Positions 7,565-16,462 of a stretch of 25,305 bases of DNA are shown here, one piece after another (position 1 is the stretch's first letter; every line of letters starts with the position of its first letter). The position numbers and the translations under genes are program-made. The notes beneath the pieces were generated by a model, which saw only the letters and a program-made list of their open reading frames with translations, was not told the origin of the DNA and searched no databases. This stretch comes from JBIKLM01 sp044375105 (GTDB taxonomy: Bacteria; Planctomycetota; UBA1135; GCA-002686595), in NCBI GenBank assembly GCA_044375105.1, contig JBILNK010000048.1, positions 1 to 25,305 of the forward strand, written 5' to 3'.

Positions 7565-8253
7565 TCACGATCAACCTGCTCCCCCCCGAGTATCGACGCG
7601 CCCACCGCGTCTCGATCAAGATCCTGGCCGCCACAGGAGTGGCTGTGGCGGTCAACGCCAGCCTGCTCGTGTGGTGCGCTTGGACCTGGTTCGGCCTGCG
7701 CACGGAGGTTCTGTCCGAACTGCAGGTGCGCCAGGCCGACCTGGCCGCACTGAAGCCGCGCGTGGAGCATCACAAGAAGCTCGAGGAAGAAAAAAAGTCC
7801 TTCGAATCCCGCGAGGAAACGCTGGCTGAGATCAATGCGGCCCGCATCAACTGGACCCAGAAGATGGACGAGCTGGTCGATGTGATCAACCGCGGCGGCA
7901 ACGGCGACAAGTATCTGATCTGGATGGATGACCTGACCGTCACCCAGCTGGCTCCGAGCGCGAGCAAATCGAAGGGCAAGGATGCCCCGATCGGTTCCGT
8001 GCGCGCAAACGGGCACTCCGGGTCACCCGACTTTGGCCTGGTAGCGAACTTCTTCGAGGATGTCTCCACCTCGACCTTCGCCAAGGGCTTCTTCCCGCCG
8101 GCCCCGCCCCAGGGCCGGATCAGCAGCGTCGACACCGAACTAATCCCCTCCGAGACCTTCTCCTTCACCTTGGATTTGCAGATCAAGCCCCAGGAATCGG
8201 GCAAGACCAAGTCCGCTGAAGCCAAGAAGGCTATCCAACCCAAGAGCAAGTGA
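7561..8253 (+). CDS. pilN: type IV pilus inner-membrane platform protein PilN
   Basis: Bitopic inner-membrane protein that pairs with PilO and anchors PilM through its cytoplasmic tail. The N-terminus MITINLLPPEYRR contains the INLLP motif that PilM binds. One membrane segment covers about residues 19-44 (hydrophobic, Ala/Val/Leu/Trp-rich), then comes a charged coiled coil (about 46-90, including HHKKLEEEKKSFESREETL) and a periplasmic ferredoxin-like domain. At 230 residues it is slightly longer than the common 180-210, with a Lys/Ser-rich C-terminal tail. It overlaps pilM by four bases, and its stop overlaps the pilO start by one base. Confidence 0.88.
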   Translation: MITINLLPPEYRRAHRVSIKILAATGVAVAVNASLLVWCAWTWFGLRTEVLSELQVRQADLAALKPRVEHHKKLEEEKKSFESREETLAEINAARINWTQKMDELVDVINRGGNGDKYLIWMDDLTVTQLAPSASKSKGKDAPIGSVRANGHSGSPDFGLVANFFEDVSTSTFAKGFFPPAPPQGRISSVDTELIPSETFSFTLDLQIKPQESGKTKSAEAKKAIQPKSK

Positions 8254-9716
8254 TGGACGAGCATCGCCATTTCCTGACCGTCACGATCGCCGGATCCCTC
8301 GGCGCGGTATTGCTCGCGGGCGGGATCTACCTGACTCACGACGGCATCGACAAGAAGCGGGCCGAGCTGGCCGAGGTCGAGGTCCAGATTTCGCAAGCGC
8401 GCAGCCTGGTCGAGACGACACCCAAGCTCGAAGAGTCTGTGATCGTGCACCGCGAGACCGACGAGGCCGTGGCCAAGATCCTGCCCAACGACCGCGACGT
8501 ACTCGAGTTCGTGCGCACCCTGCAGTCCTTCGCCTTCGCGGCCGGGATCCGCATGACGTCCTACGACGACAAGCAAGATTTCGCCAACCGGGATGCCAAG
8601 AAGACCGACTTCCAGCGTGTGGGCTACAAACTCCAGCTGCAGGCTGACATCTTCGGCCTGATGGCTTTCACCGATCTGATCGAGAGCGACGAGCGCTTCA
8701 TGCGTGTGCCGGCCTTCAAGCTCAAGGCCGCTCCGCGGCAATCGCTAGAAGATCTGGGCGCCCAGCCGCTGCACTCGGTCGAGTTGGAGGTCGAAACCTA
8801 CGTCTACGCCCCGCGCTCGGCCAGCAAGCCGGTCGATATCGAGGATTACGAGGCCAAGCGCGATCTGCTGCGCACCCGCATCGGCACCCGTCAACGCGAT
8901 CTGGTGCACGAGCCCTACGATTACCAGGGGCCCCGCAGCCGTCGCGATCCGTGGGTCGATCCGCGTGTCCCGGTTGGTGCGATCAAAGAGGGCGAGCTGA
9001 CCATCGAGCAGCAGTTCGACCTGATCGACCGGCTCAGCGAAGAGGCCAAGGCCGTCGCCGCCTTGATGGAGGGCTGGCAGTCATCCGACAACCTGATCGC
9101 TGAGATGAAGGCTCGTGGCGAGCTCGAGTCCCGGCTGGCCGCGTTGGAGAGCGAGATCCGCCGGCTCGACGCCGAAGATCAGTTGCGCTTCCTGCCCGCC
9201 GAACGTCGTTTCGAGCAGGAGGTCGTGCTCGAGGTCGAGCGTATCCGGCAGGGTCTCAGGGATATCGATGGGGCTGCCCTGCCGCTTTCAATGCTGCGGG
9301 AAGCCGTCGACTCCATGTACGGACACATGCAACATCGCGAGTATGCCCTGGCCCTCGAGGCCTACAAGGGCATCGAGCCGCGCCTGCAGGCGGCACGCAT
9401 CGACGAGCTGCGCGAGCCGCTGGTGGCGCTTTTGCGCGAGTATGCGGAACAGGCGCGCATCGTGCAAGCTTTCGAGGCACTCGAGCTCGACATCGGCTGC
9501 ATCGTCGACTTGGGTCCCGAGCAGCGCACAGTGCTGATCGATGGCCGCTCTTACTGGCCCGGCGAGGTCATCGGCGTCGACTTGATGGTGAAGTCCATCG
9601 ACCGCTCTGAGGTCACCTTCATCTACAAGGGCGTCATCTTGCAGCGCTCGCTCGGCGCCGCTGAGGAAAAGCTTTCGGTCAAGTCTGGTTCCCAGGCCGC
9701 AGCGTCGCGCAGGTGA
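8253..9716 (+). CDS. pilO: PilO-like platform protein with extra C-terminal PilP/GspC-like region
   Basis: The N-terminal third looks like PilO: a short cytoplasmic tail, one membrane segment (about residues 8-28), a coiled coil (30-75), then a domain with LEFVRTLQSFAFAAGIRM and a MAFTDLIESDERFMRV core, to about residue 195. PilO usually has about 200 residues, but this product has 487. The extension contains RRDPWVDPR at about 229-237, recalling the RDPF motif found ahead of PilP domains, a long charged helical region (250-400), and a final beta-rich segment (about 417-475, ending VDLMVKSIDRSEVTFIYKG). That segment resembles the homology-region domain of PilP/GspC, which contacts the secretin. 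No separate pilP occurs before the secretin gene. PilO identity is well supported by position and topology; the PilP-like assignment is by eye. GTG at 8250 is an alternative start. Confidence 0.8.
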   Translation: MDEHRHFLTVTIAGSLGAVLLAGGIYLTHDGIDKKRAELAEVEVQISQARSLVETTPKLEESVIVHRETDEAVAKILPNDRDVLEFVRTLQSFAFAAGIRMTSYDDKQDFANRDAKKTDFQRVGYKLQLQADIFGLMAFTDLIESDERFMRVPAFKLKAAPRQSLEDLGAQPLHSVELEVETYVYAPRSASKPVDIEDYEAKRDLLRTRIGTRQRDLVHEPYDYQGPRSRRDPWVDPRVPVGAIKEGELTIEQQFDLIDRLSEEAKAVAALMEGWQSSDNLIAEMKARGELESRLAALESEIRRLDAEDQLRFLPAERRFEQEVVLEVERIRQGLRDIDGAALPLSMLREAVDSMYGHMQHREYALALEAYKGIEPRLQAARIDELREPLVALLREYAEQARIVQAFEALELDIGCIVDLGPEQRTVLIDGRSYWPGEVIGVDLMVKSIDRSEVTFIYKGVILQRSLGAAEEKLSVKSGSQAAASRR

Positions 9717-9768
9717 CGCAACGTACACCCCGCACACAGCCCCGAATCCCCGTTCCCCGTCCCCGAAG

Positions 9769-11640
9769 ATGAAGCTCAACCCGTTCCGGATCGCGGCCGG
9801 CCTAGCCCTGCTCGGCCTGGCCCCGATCGTGACCGCCCAGGCGCCGACCAACGACGCACGGGTCTCTCTGCGTGTCGAAGGCCGCCAACTCGAGGAGGTG
9901 GTCGACTTCTTGCGTGACCGCTCTGGCGCCAACATCGTGATCCTGGCCGGCGAAGATGGAGCCAAGACGCCGATCAGCCTCGAGCTGAACGACGTCTCTT
10001 GGCGCGAGGTCCTCGAGATCGCCGCCGAGAAGGCCGGCTGTGTGGTCGAGGAGCGCCGCGCTGGCGTGCTGGCGATCACCCGCCCCGAGCCGGTGTCGTT
10101 CAACACGGATGGACCGCGCGACATCAATTCGGTCATCGACATCATCGCCAAAACTGCGGGTGCCAACATCATCGTGGCCCCTGAAGTCACCGGCACGGTC
10201 TCCCTGCGGCTCAACAACGTGCCTTGGCGCGATGCGCTCGAGGTCGCTGTCAAGACCCTCGGATTCGTGGTGGTCGAGGACTCGCGCGGCATTCTGCGTG
10301 TGGTCGATCCGGCCACCCTCCAAGACCAACTCGAGACTCGCCACTACTCGCTGCGCTACCTGCGTCCACGGGGCGCCTATGTGCCGCGGATCCAATCGGA
10401 GTTCATCAACGGTCAGTCCGCGCCGCCGACCGGCAAGGTCGAGGACGATTTCCCGATCATCGAAGCCCTGCGTCGCGCCCTGAGCGTTGGCGGCGAGCTC
10501 AATTACGTCCAGCCCAGCAATACCTTCATCATCCGCGACACCGCCCAGGTTCACGGGGACATCAAGGAGCTGATCGACCGTCTGGATGTCGAGCCGTCCC
10601 AGGTCTTCATCGACATCAAGTTCGTCTCGACCACCAACAGCGATCTTTGGGATCTGGGCGTGGACTACGGCGAATTCGGGCCGCGCATCACCGCCTCGGG
10701 ATCCCAGATCCCGATCTCGCTGCCTTTCACCATGGGCGACGGCGGCTTCGAGGACAGCTTCATCGCCAATGACGTGGGTTTCGGTCCCTTCGGCGATGCG
10801 GCTGCCAACCAGTCCTCCCAGACGTTGGCCTCCCAAACGATCTTCGGGGCCCTCTCCTTCACCGGCGTGACCGCCACCTTGCGCATGCTGCAGCGGGATG
10901 AGCGCACAGAGGTCATGCAAATGCCTAAGCTGATCGCCTTGGATGGCCGCGAGGCTACGATTTTCGTCGGCGAGACGATCCGCTACGCGGAAGCTCGTAC
11001 GGAACAGGGCCAGGCCGGTGGTCTGAACCTCTCCGTCCAGGAAGCCAACGGCTCGCCCGTCGAGGTCGGTTTCCAGCTGTTGGTACGTCCCGACATCATC
11101 CCGGGTACCAACTCGATGATGCTCGATGTGATCCCGAAGGAGACCAGCCTATCGGGCACCGGCAATACCTCTCTGGCGCCTCCGGGCTTCGACGTGTTCA
11201 CCGTGGGCGCGGCCGGTGCGGCCGGCTCGATCGCGCTGCCCCGCGTGCGCAGCTCGACGATCGTCACCTCGATGAAGCTCAATTCCGGCGAAACGGCTGT
11301 CATCGGCGGTCTGTCCACCGACATCCAGAGCGAGGTCGAGGCCGGTCTCCCGTACCTGAGCTCGATCCCGTTGCTCGGCAAGCTGTTCTCCTACAACGAA
11401 GAGAACACCGAGCGCCGCAGCCTGATGGTCTTCATCACGCCGACGATCGTGCGCTCTGGCCCCGATGCCCAACGCATCCTGGCCTACGAGCTCCAGCGTC
11501 GCAAGGAAATCTACGGCGGCAAGCTCGACGTGCTGCTCGAGGACATCAAGCCTAAGCTGGATCCGGCGGACCAGGCGCCGGTGACGCCCTCGGCCGAGCA
11601 GGAGGTCAGCACCTTCGTAGAGCCCGCCAAGGGCTCCTGA
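9769..11640 (+). CDS. pilQ: secretin, type IV pilus/type II secretion (PilQ/GspD family)
   Basis: Outer-membrane secretin forming the gated channel through which a pilus or secreted substrate leaves. The 623-residue product has a signal peptide (basic MKLNPFR, hydrophobic 8-21, probable cleavage after VTAQA at 25). Two successive secretin/STN-type N-domains follow, at about 30-105 and 108-185, both with repeated ANIVI/ANIIV and SWREVLEIA/PWRDALEVA patterns. An N1-like domain is followed by the secretin core (about 280-575) with VFIDIKFVSTTNSDLWDLGVD, the RVRSSTIVTSMKLNSGETAVIGG segment, and the hallmark GLPYLSSIPLLGKLF ahead of LMVFITPTIV. The short C-terminal tail could be an S-domain or pilotin-binding region. 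It lies 52 bases after pilO and is followed by a strong hairpin, so it ends the operon. Confidence 0.93.
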   Translation: MKLNPFRIAAGLALLGLAPIVTAQAPTNDARVSLRVEGRQLEEVVDFLRDRSGANIVILAGEDGAKTPISLELNDVSWREVLEIAAEKAGCVVEERRAGVLAITRPEPVSFNTDGPRDINSVIDIIAKTAGANIIVAPEVTGTVSLRLNNVPWRDALEVAVKTLGFVVVEDSRGILRVVDPATLQDQLETRHYSLRYLRPRGAYVPRIQSEFINGQSAPPTGKVEDDFPIIEALRRALSVGGELNYVQPSNTFIIRDTAQVHGDIKELIDRLDVEPSQVFIDIKFVSTTNSDLWDLGVDYGEFGPRITASGSQIPISLPFTMGDGGFEDSFIANDVGFGPFGDAAANQSSQTLASQTIFGALSFTGVTATLRMLQRDERTEVMQMPKLIALDGREATIFVGETIRYAEARTEQGQAGGLNLSVQEANGSPVEVGFQLLVRPDIIPGTNSMMLDVIPKETSLSGTGNTSLAPPGFDVFTVGAAGAAGSIALPRVRSSTIVTSMKLNSGETAVIGGLSTDIQSEVEAGLPYLSSIPLLGKLFSYNEENTERRSLMVFITPTIVRSGPDAQRILAYELQRRKEIYGGKLDVLLEDIKPKLDPADQAPVTPSAEQEVSTFVEPAKGS

Positions 11641-11652
11641 GAAGGCTGCGGA

Positions 11653-11686
11653 GCGAGCGGCTCGGGTCGCCCCCGAGCCGCTTCGC
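11653..11686 (+). terminator. transcription terminator hairpin after pilQ
   Basis: An 11-bp perfect stem AGCGGCTCGGG (11656-11666) / CCCGAGCCGCT (11672-11682) with loop TCGCC starts 15 bases after the pilQ stop; with one bulged T it extends to 11653-11686. Only a short T-run (CTTTG) follows. It is most likely the end of the pilM-pilQ transcript. Confidence 0.75.
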
Positions 11687-12668
11687 TTTGGGGGCTGCTC
11701 GTTCGGCAGGAGCCGGGCTGCGTCCGAGCCCCGCAGGGCCCCGGGCATCGGCCGAGTGCGGACAAAGTCCCCTCCGGAGCCCGGGCCGGCTGGGGCCGAT
11801 CGTGTGGGGAGCGTAGCCGCGCTCGTTCTGGTCGGCGGAATCGAGTTCTGGGGTCGAAGTCTGCGCCACGAGCGCTCGCCGCTGTTGCCGGCCGCGGGGG
11901 CTAGGGGCTGGAGCGCGTCGCAGCAGCGGCGGACCCTCGATTCTTCGCGGGCCTCATTGGAGCGCCCATGGGATGCCGCTCCCCGACGGCGCGAGGCGGA
12001 CCAGCCCTCCGGATGCCCCGGGGCCTGGCCCCGGGACGGCCTGTCGGGATCGCCTGCCGGAACCGTGCTCCAGGCCGCGGGGGAGCCTGAGCCGGGAAAC
12101 CTCGGGGTTCGCCAGTCCAAAAAGCGGCATTTTCGGTCCGATGCATCGACTCTCCGGTCCGTATCCGCGAGAGTATGGCCGTCCGAGGTCGGTGCCGTGC
12201 TTTGGCAAGGTCCGACCTGCGCTGCGGAGCTGGCCCCCGCCTCGGCAGGGTCCCCAGCAGGCGGCGCCCGCGCGATCGCCCCCTCGATCCTCGCGTGCTT
12301 CGGCGCCCCTGGCCCCGCCCTGTCCCGGCCGCTCTCCCTGCGAGTCGCGGTTCGATGCGGTGCCGGTCGAGCGCCGCGGACCGTGCGCCTTCGGTCGCTT
12401 CCGGAGGTCCCACGCCCCATTCGTGAACCAAGCCTGCGGCCCCCGGGCCTGGGGCGGCCCGCGTCCCCGCGCTCTGCGGAGCGCTCGCGGCGCGCTCGCC
12501 CCTCGTCCTGCGCCGAGCTCCCCGCTCGGCGGACCGCTGGCTGCCCCCGCATCGTGGTGGGTCCTTCGGACCCCGGCACAAGGCCGCGACGCCCGCGCTC
12601 CGCTTCCCGCGGCTGCGCGCGCCGGAACTCCCCAAGCGATGCGGGGTCTGACGCCAGACCACTCCGCG
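11687..12668 (+). other. about 1 kb non-coding region, probable promoter and 5' leader of the RNase E/G gene
   Basis: No recognisable gene. Open frames on both strands give Arg/Pro/Ser/Cys-rich products without family motifs. Inverted repeats include CCCGGGGC/GCCCCGGG (12017-12035). A cluster lies near the RNase start: GCGCTC/GAGCGC (12469-12484), CGCCGAGC/GCTCGGCG (12511-12531) and GGGTCC/GGACCC (12559-12573). A relatively AT-rich patch (12119-12175) could hold a promoter, which would give a leader of roughly 500 bases, but no clear -35/-10 pair can be assigned. Confidence 0.5.
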
Positions 12669-15600
12669 ATGACCTCTTTGCAACCCGCGGGCCCGGAATC
12701 GGGCCGTGCGGATGAAGCCTCCCAGGCTTTCTCCTGGGAATCAGATTCCTATTTCATCGAAGCCAGCCGGGCCGACGCTCCGGAAGACTGGCCCGAATCC
12801 ACGCGCGGCGACGGGCTGGAAGACGGCTCCGGATCCGAGTCCGGCGACGAGCCTGCGATCGAACCTGGCGCAGAAGGGCAAGCGTCCGGAACGCCCGCCA
12901 AGAAGACCCGCAGACGGTCTCCTTCCCGCAAGAAGACCAAGACTTCGAAGCGCGGCCAGGCCGCGCAGCAGACTCCCGACGGAGACGCGAGCGAGGTCGC
13001 CGAACCCTCCGCGGGGCTGATCGAGCTGGCCAGCGAGCCGCTCAGCGATCCTCTCTCGAGCGGGGGTCAGGAACGCGGCGAGGACTGGGCCGGCCCGAGC
13101 TCGCCCGACCCGCTCGCGACCGGCCAGATCCAGGAGCTCGAGGCCGCTGACAACCGCCGATCGGAGCGCCGTCGGGCCCAGCCCAAGCGCCGCTCGGCGG
13201 CCGAGGCCTTCGATCTGGCCGTGCCCATCGAGCCCGCCGAGGCAGCGCCTGCGCCGACCGCGGGCCGGGGCCGCCGCGGGCGCAGGCGTCCCGCGGAATC
13301 GGCCGAGATCGCCACCGCTCCGCAGGCTCACTCGCCGGCGGACGGCGGCGACTCCGCCCGGCGGCAAATCGAGGCCGCCGAGGCAGTGGCTTCCTTCGAG
13401 GCCCCGGGGGACGCGGGAGCGCTCCAGGCCGACCCCGGCATCGAATCCCCGGATGGGGGGCAATCCAGGCGACGCCGTCGGGCGCGCAGGGCCTGGGGCG
13501 GGCAAGCCGAACAAGGCGGGGGATCGGCCCACACGCGCGCGTTCGAGCGCGCGCCTTCGGCGGGCGAATCAGACGCCGGACGGGGCCCTTGGGGCCGAGC
13601 GTCCAGCGCTGCGAGCCGCCGGGAAGCGGCCTTGGAGACCAGCCGGTTCCCGCGCGACCCCGCGGACGCCGGGGAGGATTTCGCGGAAGCGGACGAGGGA
13701 CTAGCCGCCGGCCCGATCCCGGCGCCCGAGAGCGCGCCCAGGCCGCGCCGCGGGCGCTGGGGGCAAGCGCCGCGGACGCCGGGGCCGCGGTCCGTTGACG
13801 AGGGCGACGCAGACAATTTCGGAGCCGCAGCAGACGACTTCGGAGTCGACCCGGAGGCGGAGTCCGACGCCGAGGTCGAAGCCGCGACCTCCGGCGAACC
13901 GCTCGGTGCCGCCCCCGAAGGCGGAGAGGGGCGCCGGGGTCGTCGTCGTGGAGGCCGCCGTCGTCGCGAACGCCGGGAGCGCTCGCGACTCGCCGGGCAG
14001 CCCGGCTCGGCCGTCCTGCCGCCCGCGCGCTTTCCGCACGATCCCGCCGATCGCGCGGTCCCGAGCCCGGGCACGCCGCTGGCGCTGGAGGCGATTCCCG
14101 GAGAGGACATCGAAGACTTGTTGCTCTTGCCGGAGCAGCTGCCGGGCGAGTCGGTCCTGCTGCTCGATCCGGCGTCGACGACCGGGCCCGAGCGCGACCT
14201 AGATGCCGAATCGGGCGGTCGCCGCCGGCGTCGGCGCCGGGGTCGCGGGGCTGCGTTGGAGGCGGCCCACCCCCTGGCCCCCCGCAAGCTCCCCGAGGTG
14301 CTCCGCGACCAGACCATCCTGGTCAACGCGGCCGACCCCGAGGAGACCCGCGTCGTGGTGGTCGAAGATGGCAGCATCGTCGACCTGCAGATGACCGTCG
14401 AGAAGCACAAGTCCTTCGTCAACGACATCTATCGAGGCCGGGTTGTCAACCTGGAATCCGCCATCGGGGCAGCCTTCGTCGATTTCGGCGAGGGCCGCAA
14501 CGGGTTCCTGCATGCGTCCGACGTGATGGACTTCTACGGCGACGAAGATTTCGCCCTCGAGCGTCTGCTCACCGCCCGCACCGAGGCTTCCGACTGGGAG
14601 GCCAAGGGCGTGCAGGCCGAAGAGGTCGAGGATCCGGCCGGCGGCGAGTCGCGTGCTGCGGAGGACGACAAACGTCCGCTGCGCCCGAAGCGCGGATCTG
14701 CCGCCCAGAAGAGCCGCCGCGTCAAGCGCCGCAACATCACCGACCTGCTCGAAAAGGGGCAGCTGGTCGTGGTCCAGATCACGAAGGATGCGATCGGCGA
14801 CAAGGGCCCGACCCTGACGACCTACATTTCGATCCCCGGCCGCTACCTGGTGCTGATGCCCTCGCTGCAGCGCACCGGCGTCAGCCGCAAGATCGAGGAC
14901 GAGCGCGAACGTCGGCGCCTGAAGAAGATCCTGCAGGACATGGAGATCCCCGAAGGCATGGGCGTGATCGTGCGCACCGCCGGCATCGGCAAGACCTCCG
15001 AGGAGATCAAGCGCGATCTGGACTATTTGCTGGCGGTCTGGGAGGACTTCTCCAAGCAGCTGGTCCTCGGGCGGATGCCCGCTCCGCTCTATCAGGAGTC
15101 CGACGTGGCCATCCGCACCATGCGCGACCTGTTCTCGACGCGCACCGAAGCGGTGATCGTCGACGACCCCAAGGTCTACGAGCAGATGCTGGAGTTCACG
15201 CGCCGGCTGATGCCCGAGCACGTCGAGCGGGTCAAGCTGCACGAGAGCACCAAGCCCCTGTTCCACACCCACGGCGTCGAGCAGGACTTCGAGCGCATCT
15301 TCTCGCGGCGCGTCGAGCTGCCCTCGGGGGGCTCGATCGTGATCGACCAGACCGAGGCCTTGGTCGCGATCGACGTCAACTCGGGGCGCACCCGTGACGA
15401 GGGGGCCGACTTCGAAGACATCGCCCTCAAGACCAACCTCGAGGCCGCCCCGGAGATCGCCCGGCAGATCAAGCTGCGCGACATGGGCGGCATCCTGGTG
15501 GTTGACTTCATCGACATGCTGCGGCCTTCCAGCCGCAGGCAGGTCGAGAAGGCATTTGCGGAGTGTCTCGACCAGGACCGCGCCCGCAGCAAAGTCGGCA

Positions 15601-15977
15601 AGATCTCGCAGTTCGGCCTGCTCGAGCTGACTCGGCAGCGCCTGGGCCCCGGGCTGTCCAAGCTGGTCTACGAGGCCTGCCCGACCTGCAAGGGGTCCGG
15701 CCGTCGGCGCACGGCCCAGTCGCGCGCGCAGGCTGTTCTGCGGCGCTTGGCCTCGGCCTTGAACCAAAAGGGCTTCACGCGCGTGGACGTGCTGGCCCAC
15801 CCGGACACGATCCATTGGCTGGAAGAGCACGACAGCGCCGAGCTCGATCAAATGCGCGAGAGCTTCAAGCGCGAGATCGTCCTGCGAGGGGTCGAGAACC
15901 AGTCCGAGGACTCCGTCTTCCACTACCTGCGGGCCGACGGACGCGAGGTTCGCCCCGGCGGACGTCGCAAGCGTTGA
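12669..15977 (+). CDS. rne: ribonuclease E/G with long disordered N-terminal region
   Basis: Single-strand-specific endoribonuclease for mRNA decay and rRNA/tRNA processing. From the ATG at 12669 it has 1102 residues. Residues 1-540 are Pro/Glu/Arg/Ala-rich and look disordered, with basic blocks such as KKTRRRSPSRKKTKTSKRGQ and RRGRRRGGRRRRERRERSR. The catalytic part starts at about 550 (ILVNAADPEETRVVVVEDG), with an S1 domain (VNDIYRGRVVNLESAIGAAFVDFGEGRNGFLH) interrupted at about 620-688 by a charged insertion. Active-site aspartates are D902 (VAIDVNSG) and D946 (VVDFIDM), and the zinc-link is CPTCKGSG (C1004, C1007). Their spacing matches E. coli RNase E (D303, D346, C404). No long C-terminal scaffold is present, unlike E. 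coli RNase E, so the rne symbol is not exclusive of rng. The frame is open to 11973, but that part lacks coding character; ATG 12639 is an alternative start. It precedes rplU-rpmA-obgE, a common arrangement. Confidence 0.9.
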   Translation: MTSLQPAGPESGRADEASQAFSWESDSYFIEASRADAPEDWPESTRGDGLEDGSGSESGDEPAIEPGAEGQASGTPAKKTRRRSPSRKKTKTSKRGQAAQQTPDGDASEVAEPSAGLIELASEPLSDPLSSGGQERGEDWAGPSSPDPLATGQIQELEAADNRRSERRRAQPKRRSAAEAFDLAVPIEPAEAAPAPTAGRGRRGRRRPAESAEIATAPQAHSPADGGDSARRQIEAAEAVASFEAPGDAGALQADPGIESPDGGQSRRRRRARRAWGGQAEQGGGSAHTRAFERAPSAGESDAGRGPWGRASSAASRREAALETSRFPRDPADAGEDFAEADEGLAAGPIPAPESAPRPRRGRWGQAPRTPGPRSVDEGDADNFGAAADDFGVDPEAESDAEVEAATSGEPLGAAPEGGEGRRGRRRGGRRRRERRERSRLAGQPGSAVLPPARFPHDPADRAVPSPGTPLALEAIPGEDIEDLLLLPEQLPGESVLLLDPASTTGPERDLDAESGGRRRRRRRGRGAALEAAHPLAPRKLPEVLRDQTILVNAADPEETRVVVVEDGSIVDLQMTVEKHKSFVNDIYRGRVVNLESAIGAAFVDFGEGRNGFLHASDVMDFYGDEDFALERLLTARTEASDWEAKGVQAEEVEDPAGGESRAAEDDKRPLRPKRGSAAQKSRRVKRRNITDLLEKGQLVVVQITKDAIGDKGPTLTTYISIPGRYLVLMPSLQRTGVSRKIEDERERRRLKKILQDMEIPEGMGVIVRTAGIGKTSEEIKRDLDYLLAVWEDFSKQLVLGRMPAPLYQESDVAIRTMRDLFSTRTEAVIVDDPKVYEQMLEFTRRLMPEHVERVKLHESTKPLFHTHGVEQDFERIFSRRVELPSGGSIVIDQTEALVAIDVNSGRTRDEGADFEDIALKTNLEAAPEIARQIKLRDMGGILVVDFIDMLRPSSRRQVEKAFAECLDQDRARSKVGKISQFGLLELTRQRLGPGLSKLVYEACPTCKGSGRRRTAQSRAQAVLRRLASALNQKGFTRVDVLAHPDTIHWLEEHDSAELDQMRESFKREIVLRGVENQSEDSVFHYLRADGREVRPGGRRKR

Positions 15978-16037
15978 GCGGCTGAGGCGCGGGCGACCCG
16001 GCCGACGCCGGAGCTCCCTAGCCTTCGGTCGCAAACA

Positions 16038-16065
16038 CCTGGGGCCGCCAGCCGGCGGCTCCAGG
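16038..16065 (+). terminator. strong hairpin after the RNase E/G gene
   Basis: CCTGGGGCCGCC pairs with GGCGGCTCCAGG over 12 bp (one G-U pair) with loop AGCC, 60 bases past the stop codon. There is no T-tract. It is either a terminator or a 3'-end stabilising stem. Confidence 0.5.
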
Positions 16066-16406
16066 GGCTCTGGCCAGTCCGTGGGCGGGCAGCCCCACCA
16101 GGGGGACCTGTGTTTCGGGTCGGTCCAGCGGACCTGGGGCGGCCCTGCTCTCAGGCCGGGCTGTCCGCAGGGCCAATCCCGGGCCAGGTAGATATCGGCA
16201 GAGCATCGGATGGGGGGCCTGACGGGCACACGGGCGGCGTGGGAGCCGCCCCAGGCAGGCCAAAGGATCCGGTCGAGGGCCAGAGCGGCCGCTTCCCTCC
16301 GGCCGTCCGGCCCGTCTGAAGCTCTCCGCAGCGCGGCGGGCGGCCCTCCCGCGGGGGCTGGCCGCCGGGCCTCGAGGGTCGCCATCGGTGGGGCCCGCAG
16401 CCCGGC

Positions 16407-16462
16407 CGGCAAAGACGGGCCGGCAAAGACGGGGCGGCAAAGACGGGGCGGCAAAGACGGGC
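16407..16462. repeat. four tandem copies of a 14-bp unit
   Basis: The unit CGGCAAAGACGGGG is present four times in direct, gap-free register at 16407, 16421, 16435 and 16449; the first and last copies end in C instead of G. The array ends 18 bases before the putative rplU -35 element. The unit length is not a multiple of three, so a protein repeat is unlikely. It could be a binding-site array for a regulator or simply a slippage product. Confidence 0.9.

Noticed and set aside
7798..7812. TTCGAATCC, resembling a tRNA T-loop
   Set aside because: It lies inside pilN with no cloverleaf around it. Similar TTCGA strings in truA and in the obgE spacer also lack acceptor stems.
11149..12579. 476-codon minus-strand open frame spanning the pilQ end and the following spacer
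   Set aside because: Half of it is antisense to pilQ; the rest is Arg/Ser/Gly-rich and low-complexity with no recognisable motif.
11973..12668. 232-residue N-terminal extension of the RNase E/G frame
   Set aside because: The stretch is Pro/Arg/Cys-rich without the acidic/basic block pattern seen after 12669, contains hairpins, and looks non-coding.
14199..16454. 751-codon open frame on the minus strand opposite the RNase E/G gene
   Set aside because: It is antisense to a gene with clear catalytic motifs. Its product is Leu/Gly/Asp/Gln-rich without family signatures, the usual mirror of GC-rich coding DNA.
16407..16462. CRISPR array
   Set aside because: The 14-bp units are directly adjacent with no spacers; this is a simple tandem repeat.
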